The position numbers and the translations under genes are program-made. From contig JACKAX010000022.1 of the NCBI GenBank assembly GCA_020634875.1, forward strand, positions 1-58,419: a DNA stretch of 58,419 nucleotides. The letters are read 5' to 3'. Positions 20,739 through 27,732 of the stretch are shown in pieces (position 1 is the first letter of the stretch; each line of letters opens with the position of its first letter). Below the pieces are notes generated by a model. It saw only the letters and a list, made by a program, of their open reading frames with translations. It made no database searches and was not told the origin of the DNA. The stretch comes from Anaerolineales bacterium. Its GTDB lineage: Bacteria; Chloroflexota; Anaerolineae; Anaerolineales; JABWBV01.

Positions 20739-21419
20739 ATGAAAAAAATCGGTTTAATTAGCCTGGGTCTGTTGGCGGGAATCGTAATCGGATTTGGCAT
20801 TTTCAGCACCCTCAACCAAACCTCGGCGGCCCCTTCGGAAAACCATCCGTTGATGAACGCCACCGCCTCCCCCGCGTCTGTGAGCGACGAAGGCAATCCC
20901 CTGACGGCGAACACAGACGTAAACAATGACGAAACCCCGCCGCCAAGCCTGCTTTCCGGCGAGGCGCTCAACACCCTCCCCACCCCTGTCCCTGGCGAGA
21001 CCCTGGTATATTTTGTCCCCACAGATAACGATGCCACCGCAACTATCATATATCTTTACAATACCGATACCGTAGCCCATATTGTGGCCTTGCGTGGTTT
21101 TAGTTACAACGGGGTTTTGGTCTATTCGCTCAACATTAATGTTGGGGCAACAAGTTTTCTGCGTTTGGCGAGCGATTCGATTGCTTCTGCCCCCCCGCCG
21201 AGTTGGGCCACCCCTGCTCCGATCATCACCAACTTTACAGACTTCACCTATTTCGCCAGTTTATCCCTGCCCAAAGGGGTAAAAGCCGAAGGATACACCC
21301 TTTTTAACCCCGGCACGGGCGTGGTAGATCCCCGCCAGGATCAAGGGGCCATGCCCCTCCGTTTCAGCACCGACCCGGCCACCATGTTCCTGCCCACCAT
21401 CAGTAACGGCAGCCCTTAA
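20739..21419 (+). CDS. Secreted protein with C-terminal FLPT motif
   Basis: A 226-residue exported protein: signal segment at residues 5-24 with likely cleavage near TSAAPS, then a low-complexity Ser/Thr/Pro/Asn-rich stretch, a beta-rich domain from about 85 (ETLVYFVPTDND onward), and the tail MFLPTISNGSP. The tail resembles that of the protein ending at 12013. The ATG at 20739 has an AAGGAG site seven bases upstream; the longer frame from 20679 overlaps the esterase gene. I recognise no enzymatic domain. The spacing (16 bases after the esterase, 15 before the VOC gene) suggests one transcript. Confidence 0.75.
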   Translation: MKKIGLISLGLLAGIVIGFGIFSTLNQTSAAPSENHPLMNATASPASVSDEGNPLTANTDVNNDETPPPSLLSGEALNTLPTPVPGETLVYFVPTDNDATATIIYLYNTDTVAHIVALRGFSYNGVLVYSLNINVGATSFLRLASDSIASAPPPSWATPAPIITNFTDFTYFASLSLPKGVKAEGYTLFNPGTGVVDPRQDQGAMPLRFSTDPATMFLPTISNGSP

Positions 21420-21434
21420 GTAGGAGTATTCACC

Positions 21435-22022
21435 ATGCAAAAACTACAAACTCAGGGTGTCCATCACATCACCCTCATCGGAGCCAACCGACAAACATCG
21501 ATTGATTTTTGGGAAGGTGTGTTGGGGATGCCTCTCATCTTTGAACAACCCAACCTGGACGTACCCCAAGAAAATCATCTGTACTTCGATCCGGGCGACG
21601 GGCGGCTGATCACGATCTTCACCCGCGAGGATCGCAAACCCGATCCGACGCCCAACCCAGAAGGGATCGGCAACCTGCATCACCTCGCGTTCAACGTCTC
21701 CCGCGCGACCTTCACCCAGGCCCACAAACGGTTGGACGCACGCGGCATCAAAAACACCGGCGAAGTAGACCGCGGATTTATGTATTCGATCTATTTTCGC
21801 GACCCGTTGGGGCAGTTGCTCGAACTGGCCTGCTACAAGTTCTTCCCCCCACCCGGCGTCACCCATGCGGAAGTATTACTGCAAGCCCACAAAATCCGCG
21901 TCGCCCGCGGGGCGTATGCCATTTCGGATGAGCATCTGGCGGATGCGCTGGAGATGCTGGTGCAGAAAACGGCGAGTTCGTTGTCGGACGTGCGAGAAGC
22001 AAAGAATCCCTATCAAGATTAG
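21435..22022 (+). CDS. VOC family protein (glyoxalase/ring-cleaving dioxygenase-like)
   Basis: A 195-residue single-module VOC protein. It begins with the classical GVHHITLIGANR strand bearing the first metal-ligand His, a second His pair in GNLHHLAFNV and a Glu in LLELACYKF, giving the usual two-His-one-Glu site. The C-terminal helix region (residues 150-195) is longer than the minimal module. With the MhqD-like esterase it resembles the hydrolase plus VOC pairs that protect Bacillus from quinones; this is an analogy, not proof. A 140-bp fragment nearly identical to the start of this gene occurs at 24590-24738. Confidence 0.88.
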   Translation: MQKLQTQGVHHITLIGANRQTSIDFWEGVLGMPLIFEQPNLDVPQENHLYFDPGDGRLITIFTREDRKPDPTPNPEGIGNLHHLAFNVSRATFTQAHKRLDARGIKNTGEVDRGFMYSIYFRDPLGQLLELACYKFFPPPGVTHAEVLLQAHKIRVARGAYAISDEHLADALEMLVQKTASSLSDVREAKNPYQD

Positions 22023-22042
22023 CATTTAAGGACAACCTCCTC

Positions 22043-22531
22043 ATGAATAATTCAGAGTCCCCAAGAACTGTTGATGTTCAATATGTTTTGAAAAAATACG
22101 ATGACCAGATTGACTATTACTGGAAAGTCAGCAGTATTAACAAACACGCCTATAAACGTTTCCGTTCCTGGACGATTATCCTTGGGGCGCTGGTCACGCT
22201 GATTTCATCGCTTTCCGCCGCTGAGTTTATCCAATCGATCAATTGGCTCCGAATCGTGTTTGCCATTGCCACGCCAATTTTTGCAGCCACTTTGGCGATC
22301 ATGAGCGGGATGAGCCAAAACTTTCATTGGGGCGCGACGTGGCGCGATATGGTATTGAACGCTTCCCGTCTGGAAAAAGAGCGCGACCGTTTCCTGGCAA
22401 CCAAACCCGACGGACAAGACCTGGCATGTGAACTGGCTCTCTTGAACTCAATTGTCATCGAAGAAACCCAAAATTTTTTCCAAAGGGTGCTCGAGAGCGA
22501 AATTAAGCCCAAAGAACAGACTCCGGAATAA
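22043..22531 (+). CDS. SLATT/DUF4231-like two-helix membrane protein
   Basis: This 162-residue protein has a soluble N-terminal segment with a Tyr-rich helix (YDDQIDYYWKVSSIN), two adjacent membrane helices (about 44-62 and 69-90), then a charged helical domain with WRDMVLNASRLEKERDRF. This layout matches the DUF4231/SLATT group, membrane proteins often found with nucleotide-second-messenger or conflict systems and proposed to form pores. Here no cyclase, TIR or nuclease partner is adjacent: upstream is the VOC gene (20 bases) and downstream a GT39 enzyme (14 bases). The family call is by pattern and moderate. Confidence 0.7.
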   Translation: MNNSESPRTVDVQYVLKKYDDQIDYYWKVSSINKHAYKRFRSWTIILGALVTLISSLSAAEFIQSINWLRIVFAIATPIFAATLAIMSGMSQNFHWGATWRDMVLNASRLEKERDRFLATKPDGQDLACELALLNSIVIEETQNFFQRVLESEIKPKEQTPE

Positions 22532-22545
22532 ACCGTACGAACCTA

Positions 22546-24036
22546 ATGGGCAAGTCACTTCTCAAATCCGACCTCTTTTTCCTTCTCTTGCTTGCTGCGG
22601 CCAAGCTGGTTCTGCACCTGCTTACCAACCACAACTATGGCTTTCACCGCGATGAATTGGCAATGCTGTACGATGCGCGGCACCTCGCCTGGGGATACGC
22701 TGCCTATCCCCCGATCACCCCGTTTTTGGGGCACCTGGAACTCGCGCTCTTCGGCCCTTCGCTGGTCGGGTTTCGCTTTCTCTCTGCACTGGCCCAAGCC
22801 ATTGTAATGGTACTCGCAGGGCTAATTGCAAAAGAACTGGGTGGCTCTCGAAGGGCACAAGCCCTGGCCGCGTTAGGGGCAGGCATAGGCATCCTTACCC
22901 TCATTCAGGGCGCGCTCTTTCAATATGTCGCCTTCGATTTTCTGTGGGTGGTGCTCCTCGCGTATTTCACCCTCCGCCTGCTAAAAACCGACAACCCGCG
23001 CTGGTGGATCGGGATGGGCATCACGATTGGACTAGGCATGATGACCCGCTACACAATGGCCGTTCACATCGTGGGCCTGATCCTCGCCGTTCTACTTACC
23101 CCCGCACGGAAATATCTCAAATCTCCCTGGCTCTGGGCAGGCGCAGCGATCGCTTTCGTGATCTTCCTTCCCAATTTGATTTGGCAATTACAAAACGGCT
23201 TCATCTCTCTCGAATTTCAAAGAGTTATCCATGCCCGCGACATCGCCATAGGCCGCGCGAGCGGGTTTCTCCCCGAACAATTCCTCATGCCCAATCCGTT
23301 TATGCTCCCGTTTTGGGTGGGAGGGCTGATTTTTTATCTTCGTGACGCCCGCTATCGTGCGCTAGGTTACCTGTCGCTGCTCCCGGTCATCCTCTTTTTC
23401 CTGCTGCAAGGGCGCGGCTATTATCCCGCCCCGGTGTATGTTTCCCTAATCGCCGCCGGAATGAATATGTTTGATAGCAAACTGTCCACGCTCCCCCACA
23501 AATCCGCCCGCAGGTCTCTGATCCAAAACAGCATTTTCATCAGCCTGGGGCTGATCATCGCGGGAGCGTTGACTCTCCCCCTCGCTCCCATCAACTCACC
23601 ATGGTGGAATCTCACCGCCAAAGTTCACGACAACTTCACCGAAGAAATTGGCTGGCCGGACCTGACCGAACAGGTCGCGGCGGTTTATCATGCGCTCCCC
23701 CCAGAAGAACAACCCCGCACCGCCGTCCTCGCAGGCAACTACGGCGAGGCGGGCGCGTTCGCCCTTTACGGCACGGATTATGGTCTCCCGTCCCTCATCA
23801 GCCCCGCAAACTCCTTCTGGTTTCAAGGGCCTCCCACTGAGGATTTGGATATTGTGATCGTGGTAGGCTACCGCCAGGAAACCGCTGAAGCGTACTTCCT
23901 CTCCTGCAAACCAGCCGGTCACATCACCAACGCCTACGAAATCCCCAACGAGGAATACGGGGGCGAAATTCTGCTTTGCAAGGGTCTTCGCTATCCGTGG
24001 ATGGAGATGTGGGGGAAGATGCAGCGGTTTATGTAA
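22546..24036 (+). CDS. GT39-family membrane glycosyltransferase (ArnT/PMT-like)
   Basis: This 496-residue polytopic protein has about ten membrane helices. The first loop carries HNYGFHRDELAML, corresponding to the acidic catalytic motif between helices 1 and 2 in PMT/ArnT enzymes, and AYPPITPFLG follows as in family members. These enzymes transfer a sugar from a polyprenyl-phosphate donor to a lipid or protein outside the membrane. The soluble C-terminal part (about residues 350-496) is also typical. Acceptor and sugar are unknown. No ribosome-binding site is clear and the gap to the preceding gene is 14 bases, so translation probably depends on the upstream gene. A terminator follows. Confidence 0.88.
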   Translation: MGKSLLKSDLFFLLLLAAAKLVLHLLTNHNYGFHRDELAMLYDARHLAWGYAAYPPITPFLGHLELALFGPSLVGFRFLSALAQAIVMVLAGLIAKELGGSRRAQALAALGAGIGILTLIQGALFQYVAFDFLWVVLLAYFTLRLLKTDNPRWWIGMGITIGLGMMTRYTMAVHIVGLILAVLLTPARKYLKSPWLWAGAAIAFVIFLPNLIWQLQNGFISLEFQRVIHARDIAIGRASGFLPEQFLMPNPFMLPFWVGGLIFYLRDARYRALGYLSLLPVILFFLLQGRGYYPAPVYVSLIAAGMNMFDSKLSTLPHKSARRSLIQNSIFISLGLIIAGALTLPLAPINSPWWNLTAKVHDNFTEEIGWPDLTEQVAAVYHALPPEEQPRTAVLAGNYGEAGAFALYGTDYGLPSLISPANSFWFQGPPTEDLDIVIVVGYRQETAEAYFLSCKPAGHITNAYEIPNEEYGGEILLCKGLRYPWMEMWGKMQRFM

Positions 24037-24068
24037 GCAATTGTGTGTTGAGAAAGTGTAGAGATAAA

Positions 24069-24104
24069 CAAAAATGCCCCGGTCTTGCCAGGGCATTTTG
24101 TTTT
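24069..24104 (+). terminator. Terminator after the GT39 gene
   Basis: The stem AAATGCCC/GGGCATTT (about 24072-24079 with 24091-24098) is followed by TTTTGTTTTC. The A-run before it could also serve the minus strand. Confidence 0.75.
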
Positions 24105-24138
24105 CGTGGAATATCTTCAGGGATTGATTCCCCCTATT

Positions 24139-24405
24139 CTACCCTGCGGGGGTTTCGGGGGGGGGCTGATCCTCATGGGTGGGTTTTCCATCGGAGCTGC
24201 GTTCTAAAATCGCGAAACCATGTTGTTGGAGCGCGGTACTGACTTTGCCGCCACTTTGCATCGTGAAGATCAGACAGGCGATTTGAAGCCAGTTGAGCAG
24301 TTCATCCAATACCTGACGGCGGGTTTCGAGATAGAGTTCGCGCTGGTCGCGGGCGGTCGCGCGGTTGGCGAGGGCAGTTTCGATGTCGTCAAGTAGGGCC
24401 TGCAT
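24139..24405 (-). CDS. Small helical protein, possibly an N-terminally truncated gene
   Basis: An 88-codon frame with codon choice like the neighbouring genes and a strongly helical, charged sequence (ARDQRELYLETRRQVLDELL) with a short hydrophobic patch (WLQIACLIFTM) and a polar C-terminus. I recognise no family. The ATG at 24405 has no ribosome-binding site, and the frame continues open upstream into the remnant of an esterase gene that lies on the other strand. This suggests the original 5' end was lost at the rearrangement junction near 24408. It may be a broken gene. Confidence 0.45.
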   Translation of the reverse strand: MQALLDDIETALANRATARDQRELYLETRRQVLDELLNWLQIACLIFTMQSGGKVSTALQQHGFAILERSSDGKPTHEDQPPPETPAG

Positions 24406-24411
24406 GGTGGC

Positions 24412-24740
24412 AAGGGGCGTGCCTAGCGAGTGATTACGTTGCCAGGTACGCGCAGCGATACGGCGGGCTGTTGGTGTTTATTAGTGGGGGCGTGAATGGA
24501 CCGTTGGGTACGCCGCATGAATATCCCAGTTCGCTAGATGGGACACCCGTGTTCATCGGGTACAGTGATATAGCCGCGCACATCCCCCTTATCGGGGCCA
24601 ACCGACAAGCTTCGATTAATTTTTGGGAAGGCGTGTTGGGGATGCCCCTCATCTTTGAACAACCCAACCTGGACGTGCCCCAAGAAAATCACCTTTACTT
24701 CGATCCGGGCGACAGGCGGCTGATCATGATCAATTCCGCG
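24412..24740 (+). pseudogene. Fused remnants of an esterase gene and a VOC gene
   Basis: Bases 24412-24590 encode a piece of an MhqD-like esterase (QGACLASDYVARYA, then GGVNGPLGTP and TPVFIGYSD), matching residues 112-168 of the intact gene at 20015 at roughly three quarters identity. At about 24588 it joins in frame to a piece of a VOC gene (LIGANRQASINFWEGVLGMP onward). By eye this piece differs from 21477-21617 at only about 11 of 140 bases. The codon aligned with the catalytic Ser (TCG) is TGG here. Both ends are missing: no start, no hydrolase His, no VOC C-terminal half. It is a mosaic deletion or recombination scar. Confidence 0.85.
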
Positions 24741-24904
24741 ATCACGCGGCCAGTATCATGCAAACCTATGGATTTATAATCATTACCATGTGAGACGCTA
24801 AAGAAGTGAAGGGTTTGCTTTTGGTGTGATTAGCCATTAAGGTGTTCCAGAACCGAAACAATACAAATATTTCTACTTGAAGGATGTCATAACTAAACAA
24901 AGAC

Positions 24905-24946
24905 TTGACTATTTCCTCTATTTACTCTATAATACAGAGTACTCTA
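24905..24946 (+). promoter_or_regulatory. Promoter and candidate operator of the ABC exporter operon
   Basis: TTGACT (24905-24910) and TATAAT (24928-24933) are 17 bases apart, close to consensus. The -10 box is flanked by the inverted pair TACTCT and AGAGTA, and the perfect palindrome AGAGTACTCT (24937-24946) covers the expected start point. This is a good site for the operon's own winged-helix regulator. The rest of 24741-24904 shows nothing I can name. Confidence 0.65.
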
Positions 24947-24976
24947 AAACAAACACTTCTCTAAAGGATTCCTAAA

Positions 24977-25546
24977 ATGAACGTCTCCCCCTCCGAAGCA
25001 GAGGAAGCATTAGCCGCTATCCAGAAAGTAGCTCAGAAAACCCGTCGTTCGATTGCTGGGGGCGGTGCCCATATCTCCTTGATTGTCACTGGCATTATCT
25101 GGTTGATTGGATTCATGTGTACACAATTTCTATCCGGTGAGATCCTCGTTTATATCTGGATCAGTCTGAGCGTTGCCGGCAGTATCCTGGCTACAGTCTT
25201 GAATATTCGAGGAAGCAAACGCGTCCGCAGCCCATCAGCGATCCCAACAGCCAAGCGAATTGGCTTTATCTGGTTACTTCTTGTCATGTATTGTGGCGCA
25301 GCCATCGCTGTTGCATGGCCCATAGACGGCAAGCAGTTGACCTTTTTCATCGTTCTCTTTGTCCTGGTAGGCTATTTAATCATGGGATTTATACTCTCAT
25401 ATAGCCCGGTTTGGCCCGGCCTATTCATTATTGGTCTCATGTTGGCCGGATATTTTCTCCTGCCAGACTTCTTCTATCTTTGTATGTCCCTGCTCGGAGG
25501 CGGCGGAATGATTTTCCTGGGCTGGTACATCCGTTCAAGGTGGTAA
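24977..25546 (+). CDS. Polytopic membrane protein of an ABC exporter operon
   Basis: A 189-residue protein with a helical N-terminus (residues 5-25, SEAEEALAAIQKVAQ) and five hydrophobic segments between about residues 30 and 180. I recognise no named family. A short-spaced AAAGGA site lies before the ATG. It is the first gene of an operon: the regulator gene begins two bases after its stop, followed by the ABC ATPase and permease. It may sense or bind the exported compound, or modulate the transporter. Confidence 0.75.
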   Translation: MNVSPSEAEEALAAIQKVAQKTRRSIAGGGAHISLIVTGIIWLIGFMCTQFLSGEILVYIWISLSVAGSILATVLNIRGSKRVRSPSAIPTAKRIGFIWLLLVMYCGAAIAVAWPIDGKQLTFFIVLFVLVGYLIMGFILSYSPVWPGLFIIGLMLAGYFLLPDFFYLCMSLLGGGGMIFLGWYIRSRW

Positions 25547-25548
25547 AC

Positions 25549-25842
25549 ATGCCTGAACTCAATGAGACTATCCACCAAACTGTCCGCTTACGTATTATGG
25601 CTGCTTTGGTCGCTCTGGAAACAACCGACGAAGTAGATTTCACATATCTGCGAGACTTACTAGAAGTGACTGACGGGAACTTGGGCGCTCACTTGCGTAA
25701 ACTTGAAGATGCTGGCTACATTGCGATTAATAAAACTTTCGTGGAACGCAAACCACGCAGTTTTATCTCTGCCACACCGGAAGGACGTATGGTTTTCCAA
25801 GAACATGTAGCTGCATTGGAGTCGATCATTAGAAACAAATGA
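25549..25842 (+). CDS. Winged-helix transcriptional regulator
   Basis: A 97-residue protein that is almost entirely one winged helix-turn-helix, with the recognition region LEVTDGNLGAHLRKLEDAGY followed by a wing containing KTFVERKPRSF. It resembles the small HTH_34/MarR-related regulators often encoded with ABC-2 exporters. The frame could extend upstream inside the preceding gene, but the domain begins at the ATG at 25549, two bases after that gene's stop. It probably represses its own operon through the palindromic sites at the -10 box; the inducer is unknown. Confidence 0.88.
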   Translation: MPELNETIHQTVRLRIMAALVALETTDEVDFTYLRDLLEVTDGNLGAHLRKLEDAGYIAINKTFVERKPRSFISATPEGRMVFQEHVAALESIIRNK

Positions 25843-25849
25843 GGCATAT

Positions 25850-26773
25850 ATGAATACAATCGTTCAAGTCAATGGATTAAGAAAAACTTACGGCGATACC
25901 GTTGCCGTAGACGAAATCTCGTTTGAAGTATACGAAGGCGAGATTTTCGGAATGGTTGGCCCAAATGGCGCTGGAAAGACAACAACCATCGAATGTTTAG
26001 AGGGGTTGCGTAAACCGGATCGGGGCACGTTGAGCATCTTAGGTGTAAATCCTATTCAGGATAACCACTTGCTTCTGGAACGTATCGGAATGCAACTACA
26101 GCAATCTAATCTGCCAGATCGCATGAAGGTATGGGAGGCTCTCGATTTGTATGCTTCGTTCTATCCCAGGGCTATTGATTGGAGGGAATTGTTGTCTCAG
26201 CTGGGCTTGGAAGAAAAGCGCTATACCACTTTCTCGAAACTCTCCGGCGGACAAAAGCAGCGTTTATTCATCGCCCTGGCGCTCTTACCAGACCCACAGT
26301 TGATCTTTTTGGATGAATTGACTACCGGGCTTGATCCACAGGCCCGCCATGCCATTTGGAATCTGGTGAGTGATGTTCGCACCAGAGGAAAAACTGTAAT
26401 CCTGACTACTCACTTCATGGAAGAGGCAGAGTATTTGTGCGACCGAATCGCCATTTTAGATCATGGCCGGATCGTAGCGTTGGACACGCCTGCAAATCTG
26501 ATTCATAGTCTGGCAGCAGAAGAACGTGTGATCTTCTGTGTGGATAATCCACTACCCGCTACTTTCGAAAAGGCCTTGTCTGGCGCGCCCCACCTCGAGA
26601 TTCAGAAGGAACGAATAATCATCTCATCAAAAAACGGTCGCAAGGTTCCACTAGTAAGCGAAGTAGTTAACCTACTGAGCGAACAAAGAATCCCATTTCG
26701 AGATTTACGTACAGAACAACCTAACCTGGAAGATGTCTTCTTAAGTCTAACAGGCCATGCAATGCGAGAGTGA
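25850..26773 (+). CDS. ABC transporter ATP-binding protein (drug-exporter type)
   Basis: A 307-residue ATPase subunit with Walker A GPNGAGKTT (37-45), signature LSGGQ (131-135) and Walker B LIFLDE (151-156), followed by a C-terminal extension of about 85 residues as in DrrA-like exporters. The D-loop region reads DELTTGLDP instead of the usual DEPTxGLDP, a common variation that keeps the catalytic Glu. It begins seven bases after the regulator stop. With the following permease it forms an ABC-2 exporter. The substrate is unknown, perhaps a toxic small molecule. Confidence 0.95.
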   Translation: MNTIVQVNGLRKTYGDTVAVDEISFEVYEGEIFGMVGPNGAGKTTTIECLEGLRKPDRGTLSILGVNPIQDNHLLLERIGMQLQQSNLPDRMKVWEALDLYASFYPRAIDWRELLSQLGLEEKRYTTFSKLSGGQKQRLFIALALLPDPQLIFLDELTTGLDPQARHAIWNLVSDVRTRGKTVILTTHFMEEAEYLCDRIAILDHGRIVALDTPANLIHSLAAEERVIFCVDNPLPATFEKALSGAPHLEIQKERIIISSKNGRKVPLVSEVVNLLSEQRIPFRDLRTEQPNLEDVFLSLTGHAMRE

Positions 26774-26781
26774 GGTGTGAA

Positions 26782-27564
26782 ATGTATACCCTATCAAGTA
26801 TGAACACAATGTTCAGTATAAAAAGCCTCGGGAAAATGACCTGGATAGAAACTAAATTATTCCTCCGCGAGCCTGTGAGCGCTTTCTTTACTTTGATCTT
26901 CCCATTATTGATGTTGTTTATTTTCGGCAGTATCTACGGGAGTCAATCAATGCCTGCTTCTGAAGGTGGTCAAAGTGTCATTGGAAACCTGATTCCGGCC
27001 TTCACAGCAATGATCATCGGTATAACGGGACTGATGCCAATCACCATCACAATGGCAACCTATCGTGAAAATGGCATTCTTCGTCGTCTCCGAACTACGC
27101 CCATCAGCCCATTGGTCATCATGGTGGCACAAGTTATTGTAGTTTTTACGATGACTGCTCTAGGCATGTTCCTACTGATTATTGCAGGTAAGATAGTCTA
27201 TCATGTTCAATTCGAAGGGAACGCGTTCAGCATGCTTGGTGGGTTTATCCTGTGTAGTTTGAGCTTTTTTGGGGTTGGATTCATCCTGGCAGGTAGTATG
27301 CCTACAGCACGAACTGCACAAATTGTTGCGATGGTACTGCTTTATCCCATGTTAATCCTTTCCGGAGCAGCCTGGCCACGCGAATTGATGCCTACGACGA
27401 TGGCAAAACTCTCTGCATTTCTCCCTTTGACATATGTCGTCAACTTGTTGCGCGGACTGTGGATGGGCGAAACCTGGGGCAACCACCTTGCGGATGTTAT
27501 CATCCTGGCGGTCATCTTAGTGGCAGGAGTGATTATTTCCGTAAAATTATTCCGTTGGGAATAG
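26782..27564 (+). CDS. ABC-2 type transporter permease
   Basis: A 260-residue membrane protein with six predicted helices and the ABC-2 pattern (ETKLFLREPVSAFFTLIFPL at the N-terminus, and LSGAAWPRELMP before the last helices, as in DrrB-like permeases). A GTG at 26770 overlapping the ATPase stop is in frame, but the ATG at 26782 has a GAGGTG site just upstream and is preferred. It is the last gene of the operon. No terminator is evident right after it; the region 27565-27684 shows no gene. Confidence 0.9.
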   Translation: MYTLSSMNTMFSIKSLGKMTWIETKLFLREPVSAFFTLIFPLLMLFIFGSIYGSQSMPASEGGQSVIGNLIPAFTAMIIGITGLMPITITMATYRENGILRRLRTTPISPLVIMVAQVIVVFTMTALGMFLLIIAGKIVYHVQFEGNAFSMLGGFILCSLSFFGVGFILAGSMPTARTAQIVAMVLLYPMLILSGAAWPRELMPTTMAKLSAFLPLTYVVNLLRGLWMGETWGNHLADVIILAVILVAGVIISVKLFRWE

Positions 27565-27684
27565 GTTCCTGACAACAAGTACGAAGACCTATACCATCGA
27601 ACATGCCTACCTCGCTGAATTAACCGAACCGGTCACAAACTTGAAGTGGACAGCATTGATCCGCCCTTTCCATTCCGCCCCTCA

Positions 27685-27714
27685 CAAAAAAAGCGCCGGA
27701 CATATCCGGCGCTT
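27685..27714 (-). terminator. Terminator of the M32 carboxypeptidase gene
   Basis: A 10-bp perfect stem (27691-27700 with 27705-27714) is followed on the minus strand by a U-run encoded by an eight-base A-run. Confidence 0.85.
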
Positions 27715-27732
27715 TCCATTTCCACACAACCC

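Noticed and set aside
24412..24779. Reading the fused esterase/VOC frame as an intact gene
   Set aside because: It lacks the start, the hydrolase catalytic residues and the C-terminal half of the VOC module, so it is treated as a pseudogene.
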